NCBI RefSeq assembly: GCF_030684895.1
Contig: NZ_JAUXXP010000088.1
Span: forward strand, 1 to 36,913
DNA length: 36,913 nucleotides
Source: Pseudomonas sp.
Lineage (GTDB): Bacteria > Pseudomonadota > Gammaproteobacteria > Pseudomonadales > Pseudomonadaceae
Direction: 5' to 3'
The notes beneath the pieces are model-generated. The model was given only the letters and a program-made list of their open reading frames with translations. It did no database searches and was not told where the DNA came from. Position numbers and translations under genes: made by a program. Each line of letters starts with the position of its first letter. The first letter of the stretch is position 1. Shown here piece by piece: positions 23,674 through 32,152 of the stretch.

Positions 23674-25596
23674 CTAGCCTGCAGCAGTTGAGCCTTCTTG
23701 ACTACCCGTCGAAGGTCGAGGGGGCACCCAGCGCTGCAGAATTCGCTGTAAATCTGCCCGTTTAAAGGGTTTTGCCAGGTAGTCATTCATGCCCGACTGC
23801 AGGCAGGCTTCACGGTCGCCCTGCAGAGCATTGGCGGTCAGGGCGATGATCGGCAAATCAATGCAACCGGGCAGGCGGCGGATCTGCCGCGTGGCCTCGT
23901 AGCCATCCATGATCGGCAGGCGGCAATCCATCAGAATCGCTGAGTAATGCTGCTGACTGACCTGATGCACGGCCTGGGCGCCATCGCCGACCAGGCTGAC
24001 CTGATAGCCCAGGCTGCGCAGCATGGCTTCGATTACGGTCTGGTTGACCGGGTTGTCTTCGACCAACAGCACCGGCTGGCCGTTGCCCTGGTCCGCCGCC
24101 AGTGGCGTGTCGCGGACAGCAGGTGCGACCTGCTGGGAAAATGGCAGCGGCACTTCCAGGGTAAACACTGAGCCCTGACCCTCCTGGCTGACCGCGCGCA
24201 AGGTACCGCCCATGCGTTCGGCGAGGGTGCGAGCGATGGGCAACCCCAGCCCGGTGCCGCCGTAACGTCTTGAAATAGAAGTGTCGGCCTGCTGGAAGGC
24301 ATCGAACATATGTTCGAGCCGCTCGGGAGAGATACCGATGCCGCTGTCGTGCACTGCGCAGCTGAACCACAGCACCTGATTGTCCAATGCTTGCCAGGTG
24401 CTGTGCACGCGGATGCTGCCGGTTTCAGTGAACTTCAATGCGTTGCCGATCAGGTTGACCAGGATCTGCCTGATTCGCGTCGGATCGCCTTGTACCTGCA
24501 ACTGTTCCAGGCCGCCCTGGGTTTCCAGCATTAACTGCAGGCCGCGCTGCTGGGCGCTGTGCTGGAACACCTGAATCGAGCTTTGCAGCAGGTCGAGCAG
24601 GCTGAAGGGGATGCGTTCCAGCTCCAGTGCGCCGCGTTCGATGCGCGAGAAATCGAGGATATCGTTGATCACTTTCAGCAGGTGCTCGGTGGATTCGGTA
24701 GCAAGCGCCGCGTACTCCGCCTGCTCCTGGGTCATCTCGGTGGTTTCCAGCAGCTGCAGCATGCCCAGCACGCCATTCATCGGGGTGCGCAGCTCGTGGC
24801 TCATCATCGCCAGAAAGTCGGATTTGGCGCGGTTGGCCAACTCTGACTGTTCGCGGGCCTGAATTAGCAGGGTCATGGCCCGCTGCTGTTCTTCACTGGC
24901 GCTGGCCAGGCCGTGGGCGAGGTTGTTGATATGCCGCGCCAGGGCCTGCAACTCGCCTTCACCGACTTCGGGCAGGGTGGTTTGGTAATTGCCAGCCTGG
25001 ATCGCGCTGACAGCTTCACCCATGGCGCTAAGCGGTTGCGACAGGTGGCTGGCTAGGCGGCGAGCGAGAATAAAGGTCAGGACCAGGGCGAACAGGGCGA
25101 GCAGGGTGGCCTTAAACAAAATTTCCTGCTGGCGGGTGTTGAAGGCATCGTTGGACATACCCACGACGACATAACCCAGGTAGTCATCGGTCAGTGTCTG
25201 CTGGGTGGGGGTGTTCAGCGCCGCGCGTTGCAGATGGATCGGCGCCTGGAACACCTCGACCTGGCTACTGGCGTGGCCGCTGCCGGGCGTTTGTTCGACG
25301 TAGACGAGAATCTTGCCCGTGTGGTCGCGCACTTCCAGAAAACGCACATGCGGGGTCTTCAATGTGGCTTGTAATAGGGCGTCGAGAACATCGAGGTTGC
25401 CGGAAATCACGCCGTAGGTGCTGGCCGGCGCCAACTGGCTGGCAATCAGCTGACCGTAATGATTGAGCTCCTGACGCAGGTCTTGCAGGCGGGCAAAGGT
25501 GAAGAAACCGGTGAGCAGCAGGGTCAGCAGCAGGGCGGGGCCGACACTGATCAGTTGCGTGCGGGTATGGATATTCCAGCCACGGCGCAGGATCAT
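23674..25596 (-). CDS. Hybrid sensor histidine kinase resembling PA1611
   Basis: The 640-residue product has membrane segments at about 17-36 and 160-182, a periplasmic domain between them, a HAMP domain (about 183-235), a HisKA domain with the histidine in SHELRTPMNG (His 267), an ATPase with LVNLIGNALKFT and GGTGLGLP, and a receiver domain with Asp 557 in LMDCRLPIMDG. It has no Hpt domain, so phosphate must pass to a separate protein. In PAO1 the gene next to fabA is PA1611, a kinase reported to act with RetS and HptB in the Gac/Rsm network; the location and architecture here match, which suggests the same role. No good ribosome binding site precedes the ATG. Confidence 0.92.
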   Translation of the reverse strand: MILRRGWNIHTRTQLISVGPALLLTLLLTGFFTFARLQDLRQELNHYGQLIASQLAPASTYGVISGNLDVLDALLQATLKTPHVRFLEVRDHTGKILVYVEQTPGSGHASSQVEVFQAPIHLQRAALNTPTQQTLTDDYLGYVVVGMSNDAFNTRQQEILFKATLLALFALVLTFILARRLASHLSQPLSAMGEAVSAIQAGNYQTTLPEVGEGELQALARHINNLAHGLASASEEQQRAMTLLIQAREQSELANRAKSDFLAMMSHELRTPMNGVLGMLQLLETTEMTQEQAEYAALATESTEHLLKVINDILDFSRIERGALELERIPFSLLDLLQSSIQVFQHSAQQRGLQLMLETQGGLEQLQVQGDPTRIRQILVNLIGNALKFTETGSIRVHSTWQALDNQVLWFSCAVHDSGIGISPERLEHMFDAFQQADTSISRRYGGTGLGLPIARTLAERMGGTLRAVSQEGQGSVFTLEVPLPFSQQVAPAVRDTPLAADQGNGQPVLLVEDNPVNQTVIEAMLRSLGYQVSLVGDGAQAVHQVSQQHYSAILMDCRLPIMDGYEATRQIRRLPGCIDLPIIALTANALQGDREACLQSGMNDYLAKPFKRADLQRILQRWVPPRPSTGSQEGSTAAG

Positions 25597-25797
25597 CGGG
25601 TCACACCGCTGCTGTGCAGAATGTGCGGGCGCTGGAGAACGGGCCGGTTTTTTGCGGTCTCAGGGTGAAGCTGGGCTTGGGTGCTATCGATCACGCCACA
25701 ACCTTGTTTGCGTTTGAAAGGCTGCATGTTAACTGAGCTGCCTGGCTTTGCCAGTGCTAGCCGCGCAGCTAAAGCTGGCTGCATACGGACGCCGCCG

Positions 25798-25803
25798 TAT
25801 AAT
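25798..25803 (+). promoter_or_regulatory. Possible -10 element for gpsA
   Basis: TATAAT lies 42 bases ahead of the gpsA ATG. No good -35 hexamer is found 16-18 bases upstream. The 249-base gap between the hybrid kinase and gpsA shows no other clear feature. Confidence 0.5.
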
Positions 25804-25845
25804 GCGAGCGATTCGCCACTTTCAATGGTTTACCACGGATGCGTT

Positions 25846-26868
25846 ATGACTGATCAGCACCCCATCGCAGTGCTTGGCGGCGGTAGCTTCGGCACTGCGA
25901 TTGCAAATTTGCTGGCCGAGAATGGTCAGCACGTCCTGCACTGGATGCGCGACCCACAACAGGCCCAGGCGATTCGGCTGACCCGTGAAAATCCGCGTTA
26001 CCTCAAAGGCATCAAGATTCACCCAGGCGTTGACCCGGTAACCGACCTGAGCGCGACCCTGAATGCCTGCCAGCTTGTTTTCGTGGCCTTGCCCTCCAGT
26101 GCGCTGCGCCAGGCGTTGCAGCCGGTGGCTGAATTGCTTAGCGGCAAGTTGCTGGTGAGCACCACCAAGGGCATCGAGGCGCAGAGCTTTCTGCTGATGA
26201 GCCAGATTCTCGAAGACATCGCCCCGCAGGCGCGCATTGGCGTGCTCTCCGGGCCGAACCTGGCGCGTGAAGTGGCCGAGCATGCGTTGACCGCGTCGGT
26301 TGTCGCCAGTGAGGATGAAGACCTCTGCCTGCAGGTGCAGGCCGCGCTGCACGGGCGCACCTTTCGCGTGTATGCCAGTGGCGACCGTTTTGGCGTCGAG
26401 CTGGGCGGAGCGCTGAAGAATGTCTACGCGATCATCGCCGGTATGGCGGCGGCCATGGGTATGGGCGAGAACACCAAGAGCATGCTGATTACCCGCGCGC
26501 TGGCGGAAATGACCCGTTTTGCGGTCAAGCTGGGCGCCAACCCCATGACCTTCCTCGGCCTGGCCGGCGTGGGCGATCTGATCGTCACTTGCTCCTCGGC
26601 GAAAAGCCGCAACTACCAGGTTGGCTTTGCCCTCGGCGAGGGCTTGAGTCTCGAGGATGCGGTGGCGCGCCTGGGTGAAGTGGCGGAAGGGGTGAACACC
26701 ATCAAGGTGCTGAAGGCCAAAGCCGAGGAATTGCAGGTCTATATGCCGTTAGTGGCCGGTCTGCATGCCATTGTGTTTGAGGGGCGCACGCTGGATCAGG
26801 TGATCGGCGCATTGATGCGTGGCGAGCCAAAGACCGACGTCGACTTTATTCCCACCACCGGTTTCTGA
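25846..26868 (+). CDS. gpsA: NAD(P)H-dependent glycerol-3-phosphate dehydrogenase
   Basis: This cytoplasmic enzyme reduces dihydroxyacetone phosphate to sn-glycerol-3-phosphate for phospholipid synthesis. The 340-residue product has the Rossmann nucleotide-binding motif GGGSFGTAIANLL (about 10-22), the STTKGIE segment, GPNLAREV, the catalytic lysine region GGALKNVYAI and the signature GDLIVTCSSAKSRNYQVG. The frame is open further upstream, but the ATG at 25846 places the motif at the normal distance. Its position next to fatty acid synthesis genes fits a role in membrane lipid supply. Confidence 0.97.
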   Translation: MTDQHPIAVLGGGSFGTAIANLLAENGQHVLHWMRDPQQAQAIRLTRENPRYLKGIKIHPGVDPVTDLSATLNACQLVFVALPSSALRQALQPVAELLSGKLLVSTTKGIEAQSFLLMSQILEDIAPQARIGVLSGPNLAREVAEHALTASVVASEDEDLCLQVQAALHGRTFRVYASGDRFGVELGGALKNVYAIIAGMAAAMGMGENTKSMLITRALAEMTRFAVKLGANPMTFLGLAGVGDLIVTCSSAKSRNYQVGFALGEGLSLEDAVARLGEVAEGVNTIKVLKAKAEELQVYMPLVAGLHAIVFEGRTLDQVIGALMRGEPKTDVDFIPTTGF

Positions 26869-26902
26869 GTTTTAGCTTTCTAAACCCTGCAAGGAGATGA
26901 GC

Positions 26903-27250
26903 ATGAGTGATGACAATCAGCAACTGCAGCGCGAATCGATTCTGCTGCGCATTCTCTGGATGGTGATCTTCACCATCGTCTGGCAACTGGCGGAAATCCT
27001 TCTGGGCGCCGTGGTGTTGCTGCAGCTGGGTTATCGCCTGTTTTACGGTGCACCAAATGCCGGCTTGCTGGGCTTTGGCGACAGCCTAAGCCAGTACCTG
27101 GCGCAGATCGGCCGTTTTGGCACCTTTAATAGCGATGAGAAGCCCTGGCCGTTCGCCGACTGGCCAACCCCGCAAGCGCCGCAGGGTGAAACCCCGCACA
27201 GCATTCCGCCGGCGGCCCACCCGGTGCGTGACGAAGAGCCGAAGCTGTGA
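26903..27250 (+). CDS. DUF4389 family membrane protein
   Basis: The 115-residue product has two hydrophobic stretches (about 16-40, WMVIFTIVWQLAEILLGAVVLL, and a shorter one near 45-60) and a proline-rich, acidic C-terminal tail (about 80-115). It matches DUF4389, of unknown function. AAGGAG ends directly against a first ATG at 26897, so the second ATG at 26903, six bases from the site, was chosen. It lies 34 bases after gpsA and 25 bases before sixA, so the three are probably one transcript. Confidence 0.85.
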   Translation: MSDDNQQLQRESILLRILWMVIFTIVWQLAEILLGAVVLLQLGYRLFYGAPNAGLLGFGDSLSQYLAQIGRFGTFNSDEKPWPFADWPTPQAPQGETPHSIPPAAHPVRDEEPKL

Positions 27251-27275
27251 CTGGTCGGTTGATGGGGGCAGGGCG

Positions 27276-27740
27276 GTGAAGCTGTGGCTCTTGCGCCACG
27301 GTGAAGCCGAACCGGCTGCGCGCACTGATGCCGAGCGCAACCTAACTGTCTATGGTCGGCAGCAAGTGCGTGAGGCGGCTGCGCAGTTGCTGGACCGGCC
27401 GTTGCAGGCTGTGCTGGTCAGCCCCTACGTGCGGGCGCAGCAGACGGCCGATCTGGCCTGCGAAGTCTTAGCCTTTAGCGGTATTCGGCAGACGGTGCCC
27501 TGGCTAACGCCGGAGAGTGATCTGCGCCAGGCGCTACGGAAACTGGATGGCTATGGGTTTGACGAGCTGTTGCTGGTCACCCATCAGCCGCTGGTTGGCG
27601 CTTTGGCGGGCCTGCTGATACATGGACATCGTCAGCAACCGCTGCCGATGAACACCGCCAGTCTGGCGTTGCTGGAAGGTGATGAGCTGGCCGCAGGCTT
27701 GATGGAATTGTCTGCCCACAAGCATCCAAGCGGTTCCTGA
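27276..27740 (+). CDS. sixA: Phosphohistidine phosphatase SixA
   Basis: The 154-residue product is a small histidine phosphatase. The phosphoenzyme motif LLRHGEAEP (His 7 region), the arginine in SPYVRAQQTA and the second histidine in LLVTHQPLVG are all present. In E. coli SixA dephosphorylates phosphohistidine proteins such as the nitrogen phosphotransferase NPr and was first linked to the Hpt domain of ArcB. The frame is open upstream, but the GTG at 27276, behind a G-rich tract, starts the protein just before the RHG motif, as in family members. It is near several phosphorelay proteins, though any link to them is inference. Confidence 0.92.
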   Translation: MKLWLLRHGEAEPAARTDAERNLTVYGRQQVREAAAQLLDRPLQAVLVSPYVRAQQTADLACEVLAFSGIRQTVPWLTPESDLRQALRKLDGYGFDELLLVTHQPLVGALAGLLIHGHRQQPLPMNTASLALLEGDELAAGLMELSAHKHPSGS

Positions 27741-27802
27741 CGCCTCACTACACACCGAAACATTTCTCCTCTTGCGGGCCGCCTTTGTGCGTGGAATAGT
27801 CA

Positions 27803-27822
27803 AACCAAGCAATTGCTTGGTT
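27803..27822. promoter_or_regulatory. 20-bp perfect palindrome upstream of the acyl-CoA ligase gene
   Basis: AACCAAGCAATTGCTTGGTT is fully self-complementary. It ends 32 bases ahead of the GTG start and lies just after a weak promoter candidate (TTGCGG at 27772, AATAGT at 27795, 17 bases apart). The form suits a dimeric repressor of the TetR type acting at the transcript start. No regulator gene is next to it. Confidence 0.65.
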
Positions 27823-27854
27823 GGCTCCACAAAAACAACAAAGGAGGAAGCCCT

Positions 27855-29522
27855 GTGGCTGATGCAATCCGTTTGCCGCTTGAGGTGTTTTATGAGCGTG
27901 AGGCTCGGCACCCGAATAAACGCTACATGGTGCAGCCGCTGCCGGGCGGTCAGCTGCAGGAACTGAGTTGGGCCGATGTCGGCGAGCAGGCGCGCCGTGC
28001 GGCCAACTGGCTGCGTAGCCGCGAACTGCCGCAGGGCAGCCGCATTGCGATCATTTCCAAGAACTGTGCGCACTGGATCGTCACCGACCTGGCGATCTGG
28101 ATGGCCGGGCACGTCTCGGTGCCGCTCTATCCCAATCTCACCGCCGAGTCTGTTGGTCAGGTGCTGCGCCATTCCGAAGCGGCGCTGGTGTTCGTCGGCA
28201 AGCTGGACGATTGGCCGGCCATGGCCCCCGGTGTGCCGCAGGATGTGCCGACTATCGGCCTGCCGCTGCGCCCGCAGGGCGAGTTCAGCTTTACCTGGGA
28301 TGACCTGCAGGCCTGCACGCCGATTCAGGATAACCCCAAGGCGGCCGCCGACCAGCTGGCCACCATCATCTACACCTCCGGTACCACCGGCACGCCGAAA
28401 GGGGTAATGCATCACTTCAGCAATTTCGGTTTTGCCGCCAGCCGTGCCACCGAGTTGTTTGGCGTCGGTGAGGATGATCGGGTGCTGTCCTACCTGCCGC
28501 TGTGCCACGTGGCCGAGCGCATGTTTGTCGAGCTGGCGTCGATCTACGCTGGGCAAACGATCTTCTTCGCCGAAAGCCTGGACACCTTCCTTGACGACCT
28601 CAAGCGCGCACGGCCAACCGTGATGTTTGGCGTGCCGCGGATCTGGACCAAGTTCCAGATGGGCGTCTACAGCAAGATGCCGGCTGAGAAGCTGGATTTT
28701 CTGCTCAAGCTGCCAATCATCGGCCGCATCATCGGTAAAAAGGTGCTGGTTGGCCTGGGCCTGGATGCCGTGCGTTACGCGCTGTCTGGCGCGGCGCCGG
28801 TGCCTGAGGCGCTGCTCAATTGGTACAAGCGTCTGGGCCTGGATGTGCTGGAGGTCTATGGCATGACCGAGAACTGCGGTTACTCGCATGTGTGCCGGCC
28901 GGGCAAGTTCAAGCAGGGCTGGATCGGGCAGAACAGCCCAGGCGTGGAAGTACGGATTGCCGAGGATGGCGAAGTACAGGTGCGCAGCGGCGCGACCATG
29001 CAGGGCTATTACAAAGACCCGGAAAAGACTGCCGAAACCATCACCGCCGATGGCTTCCTGCGCACTGGCGACAAGGGTGAACAGGATGGTGAAGGCAATC
29101 TGCGCCTGACCGGGCGGATCAAGGAAATCTTCAAGACCAGCAAAGGCAAGTATGTGGCCCCGGCGCCGATTGAAAACCGCCTGGGTGAGCACTCGCGCAT
29201 CGAGCAGGTGTGTGTGGTCGGTGACGGCATGGCCCAGCCCATGGCCCTGTGCGTACTGTCTGATGTCGGCCGCAGCGAGGCTCTCAACGGCGAGCGAAGC
29301 GAGCTGGAAAACAGCTTGAAAAAGCTTCTGGAAGAGGTCAATCAACGCCTCGACAAGCATGAGCGCCTGCAACGTCTGGTACTGGTCAAGGAAGTCTGGG
29401 CGGTGGATAACGGCTTCCTTACGCCGACGCTAAAGATCAAGCGCGCGGTGGTTGAAGGCACCTATGGCGAACGCTTCGCCGAGTGGACCACTCGCAGCGA
29501 AGCGGTGCTCTGGCACGAGTGA
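27855..29522 (+). CDS. Long-chain acyl-CoA synthetase / AMP-binding protein
   Basis: The 555-residue product activates a carboxylic acid through an acyl-adenylate. The AMP-binding motif TIIYTSGTTGTPKGV is near residue 170, followed by SYLPLCHVAER, VMFGVPRIWTK, YGMTENCGYS, the RTGDKGE segment and the C-terminal GRIKEIFKTSKGKYVAP. The sequence HVAERM and the FGVPRIW stretch are of the long-chain (FadD/FACS) type. The start is a GTG with AAGGAGG 7 bases upstream. A perfect palindrome upstream and a thioesterase directly downstream suggest a regulated acyl-CoA turnover unit. The chain length used is unknown. Confidence 0.93.
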   Translation: MADAIRLPLEVFYEREARHPNKRYMVQPLPGGQLQELSWADVGEQARRAANWLRSRELPQGSRIAIISKNCAHWIVTDLAIWMAGHVSVPLYPNLTAESVGQVLRHSEAALVFVGKLDDWPAMAPGVPQDVPTIGLPLRPQGEFSFTWDDLQACTPIQDNPKAAADQLATIIYTSGTTGTPKGVMHHFSNFGFAASRATELFGVGEDDRVLSYLPLCHVAERMFVELASIYAGQTIFFAESLDTFLDDLKRARPTVMFGVPRIWTKFQMGVYSKMPAEKLDFLLKLPIIGRIIGKKVLVGLGLDAVRYALSGAAPVPEALLNWYKRLGLDVLEVYGMTENCGYSHVCRPGKFKQGWIGQNSPGVEVRIAEDGEVQVRSGATMQGYYKDPEKTAETITADGFLRTGDKGEQDGEGNLRLTGRIKEIFKTSKGKYVAPAPIENRLGEHSRIEQVCVVGDGMAQPMALCVLSDVGRSEALNGERSELENSLKKLLEEVNQRLDKHERLQRLVLVKEVWAVDNGFLTPTLKIKRAVVEGTYGERFAEWTTRSEAVLWHE

Positions 29523-29589
29523 TCAGGCCTGTGGCTGGCATGCGCTGTGCCGGCCACGTTCTGGCTGAATCGACCTTAAAGGACAGACT

Positions 29590-30036
29590 ATGGCCCTCTG
29601 GCAGCAAACCCCGAATCTCGAACAGCTCAACGCGATTCTGAAAAACACCATTGGCGAGCAACTGGATATTCGCTTCGAGTCGTTCGATGACGAGTCGATT
29701 ACCGCCAGCATGGTGGTCGATGCGCGCACTCATCAGCCCTACGGCCTGCTGCATGGCGGCGCCTCCGTGGTACTGGCGGAAACCCTCGGTTCCACCGCCA
29801 GCCATTTGTGTATCGACAGCAGCACGTTCTACTGCGTCGGCCTGGAAGTGAACGCCAACCACCTGCGTGGCTTGCGCAGCGGCCGGGTGACTGCGGTCGC
29901 GCGCGCCGTGCACCTGGGGCGGACTACCCATGTCTGGGATATCCGCCTGAGCGGTGAAGATGGCAAGGCCAGCTGCATTTCCCGGCTGACCATGGCTATT
30001 GTGCCGCTGGGTGAGAACGGCCCGGCGCTGCGTTAG
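29590..30036 (+). CDS. YdiI/EntH-like hotdog thioesterase
   Basis: The 148-residue product has the hotdog signature QPYGLLHGGASVVLAETLGS (about 55-74), with the catalytic glutamate in LAETLGS, and NANHLRGLRSGRVTAVARAVHLGR after it. This arrangement is that of the EntH/YdiI group, which hydrolyses aromatic and medium-chain acyl-CoAs; YdiI serves in menaquinone synthesis. Its ATG follows an AAAGGACAGACT site, and the ligase lies 67 bases upstream. The stop codon TAG (30034-30036) is formed with the first two bases of hairpin repeat copy C. The C-terminus (MAIVPLGENGPALR) looks normal, so the insertion has not truncated the protein. Confidence 0.92.
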   Translation: MALWQQTPNLEQLNAILKNTIGEQLDIRFESFDDESITASMVVDARTHQPYGLLHGGASVVLAETLGSTASHLCIDSSTFYCVGLEVNANHLRGLRSGRVTAVARAVHLGRTTHVWDIRLSGEDGKASCISRLTMAIVPLGENGPALR

Positions 30037-30274
30037 AACCTGCCCAAAGTCTGCTGCGCGTCGGCCCTGCTGCGTTAAAAACAGGCTCGGCAAGCCGCTC
30101 GCGGCTAACGCGCTTTAGCGCGGCCCGAAGGGCGAGTGAAACGAGTAATGCTCATATACAACAGTACAGTCGCATGCGAGCCCAATCCGCTTCCTCGCCG
30201 TTTTGACCAGCCGCAGGCTGTTACTAACGTCGCGCCTTGCATGGCTCTAGCTCGCGAGACTTTGCACTGATTCT
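30035..30274 (+). repeat. Hairpin repeat element, copy C (long form with insertions)
   Basis: This 240-bp element begins AGAACCTGCCCAAAGTCT and ends in the complement of AGAATCAGTGCAAAGTCT (14 of 18). Its left half matches copy A, read on the reverse strand, over long stretches (30041-30155), including CTAACGCGCTTTAGCGCGGC. Its right half carries two extra segments, near 30160-30190 and 30205-30235, not found in A or B. Its inner arms are less perfect than those of the other two, so it appears to be decaying or rearranged. Confidence 0.78.
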
Positions 30275-30431
30275 TAGTGCGACCAAACCAATAACCCGTC
30301 AGCGTCGAGTCAACTGGCGGGCCTCCCATCAGCTTTGGCTATAGTGCCGTCATTCACTGGCCGTTTTGTCATTGCTGCATCGCTGATGCTACCGGACAAT
30401 CATCCGCAACTTCCCTGATAAGCCCGCCGCC

Positions 30432-31241
30432 ATGACCCAGTCTGTGTTCTTTGCCCATGCCAACGGCTTTCCCTCGGCCACCTACGGCAAGCTGTTTGCC
30501 GCGCTGGCGCCTGACTATTCGGTGCAGCACCTGGAGCAACATGGCCATGACCCGCGTTTCCCGGTGAATGACAACTGGAGCAACCTGGTCGATGAGCTGA
30601 TCCATCACCTCGAATCTAACCAGCAGCCGGTGTGGGGTGTCGGTCATTCCCTCGGCGGCGTGTTGCATTACCACGCCGCCTTGTTGCGCCCCGAGCTGTA
30701 CCTGGGGGTGGTGATGCTTGATTCGCCAGTGCTGACCCTGGCCGACAAGATGGTGATTCGCGCGGCCAAACGCTTCGGCTTTATCGACCGCATTACCCCG
30801 GCAGGGCGCACGCTGGGCCGGCGTGAGGAGTTTGTTGACCTCGCCGAGGCGCGTGGCTATTTCGCTGCTAAAGGCCTGTTTCGCCGCTTTGATCCCGAGT
30901 GCCTGGACGCCTATGTGCAGCACGGCCTGCAAGCGGCGGGTAATAGCCTGCGCCTGCGCTTTGATCCGGCCACGGAAATCAGCATCTACCGCAGCGTGCC
31001 GCACACCAGCCCGGGGCGACCGCAGCAGCTGAAAGTGCCATTGGCCATGGTGCGTGGTCGCCACAGTCGGGTGGTTATGCCGCATCACGCTCACTTGGTG
31101 CGACGCGTGCCGAAGGGCGAGTACCTGACGCTGCCCGGCGGCCATATGTTTCCCCTGGAGCGTCCGCAAGACACCGCTGAGCTGCTGAAAAAACTGTTCC
31201 AGCGCTGGGCTGGGCAACCTGCAAGCGAGCAAAGCGCATGA
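30432..31241 (+). CDS. Alpha/beta hydrolase
   Basis: The 269-residue product has the nucleophile elbow GVGHSLGGVLHYHAAL (serine near residue 75), an oxyanion-type FFAHANGFPSATY near the N-terminus and the terminal histidine in LPGGHMFPLERP (near 239). It has no signal peptide and should be cytoplasmic. No clear ribosome binding site was found before the ATG. Its stop overlaps a second hydrolase gene (ATGA). The two hydrolases are not close to each other in sequence. Substrate unknown. Confidence 0.9.
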   Translation: MTQSVFFAHANGFPSATYGKLFAALAPDYSVQHLEQHGHDPRFPVNDNWSNLVDELIHHLESNQQPVWGVGHSLGGVLHYHAALLRPELYLGVVMLDSPVLTLADKMVIRAAKRFGFIDRITPAGRTLGRREEFVDLAEARGYFAAKGLFRRFDPECLDAYVQHGLQAAGNSLRLRFDPATEISIYRSVPHTSPGRPQQLKVPLAMVRGRHSRVVMPHHAHLVRRVPKGEYLTLPGGHMFPLERPQDTAELLKKLFQRWAGQPASEQSA

Positions 31242-32101
31242 GCCTAACATTTGAAGAAGTGCGTCTGCGCCTGCCGCATATCGAGCTGGCCGCTCACCTG
31301 TATGGCCCCGAAGACGGCGTGCCGGTGATTGCCCTGCATGGCTGGCTGGATAATGCCGCCAGCTTTGCCCGCCTGGCGCCGCTGTTGCCGGGGCTGCGCA
31401 TTGTCGCCTTGGATTTTGCCGGCCACGGCCATTCCGATCACCGTCCGCCAGGCGCCAGTTACGCCATCTGGGACTATGCCCACGATGTGCTACAGGTCGC
31501 CGAACAGTTCGGCTGGCAGCGTTTTTCCCTGCTCGGGCACTCCATGGGCGCGATTGTTTCGGTGCTGTTGGCGGCGGCGATGCCAGAGCGTATCGAGCGT
31601 TTGGCACTGATCGATGGACTGATTCCCTATACCGGTGAGCCGGACACCGCGCCACAGAAGCTCGGCGAAGCGCTCAAGGCGCAGCTGGCCCTGGCCGGCA
31701 AAAGCAAGCCGGTGTATGCAGAGTTTGACCGTGCGGTAGAGGCCCGCATGCGCGGTGTCGGTGCGGTCAGTCGTGAGGCCGCAGAGTTGCTCGCGCAACG
31801 CGGCCTGATGCCGGTACCCGGCGGCTACACCTGGCGCACCGACAGTCGCCTGACCCTGCCATCCCCGCTGCGCCTGACCCACGCCCATGCGTTGGCGTTT
31901 GTGCGCAACCTGCAATGCCCGACCAAACTGCTGATGGCGCAGCAGGGCATGTTGCTCGCTCAGCCGAGCATTACTTCGCTGGTCGAGGGCCTGGCCATCG
32001 AGGTGGTGCAGCTGCCTGGCGGCCATCATCTGCACCTGGATGATGACCTGGGCGCGGGCTTGGTAGCAGACTGTTTCAAAGCTTTCCTGGGTGCACCTTG
32101 A
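31238..32101 (+). CDS. Alpha/beta hydrolase, second of a coupled pair
   Basis: The 287-residue product has ALHGWLDNAASFARLAPLL (about 31-49), the FAGHGHSDHRP segment, the nucleophile elbow LLGHSMGAIVSVLLA (serine near 99) and the catalytic histidine in LPGGHHLHLDDD (near 264). It resembles the serine hydrolase-like (SERHL/MEST) group of the family. Its start overlaps the previous gene by four bases. A GST gene follows after 51 bases. The substrate cannot be inferred. Confidence 0.9.
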   Translation: MSLTFEEVRLRLPHIELAAHLYGPEDGVPVIALHGWLDNAASFARLAPLLPGLRIVALDFAGHGHSDHRPPGASYAIWDYAHDVLQVAEQFGWQRFSLLGHSMGAIVSVLLAAAMPERIERLALIDGLIPYTGEPDTAPQKLGEALKAQLALAGKSKPVYAEFDRAVEARMRGVGAVSREAAELLAQRGLMPVPGGYTWRTDSRLTLPSPLRLTHAHALAFVRNLQCPTKLLMAQQGMLLAQPSITSLVEGLAIEVVQLPGGHHLHLDDDLGAGLVADCFKAFLGAP

Positions 32102-32152
32102 CTTGGTAAAGGCAACTGGGGAAAGGTGTCGGCGATACCCACGGAGATTCGC

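Noticed and set aside
27534..29372. A 612-codon open frame antisense to the acyl-CoA ligase gene
   Set aside because: Its translation is rich in His, Gln and Arg and has no family features, as expected for the complement of a GC-rich coding strand. The sense gene has clear motifs across the same region.
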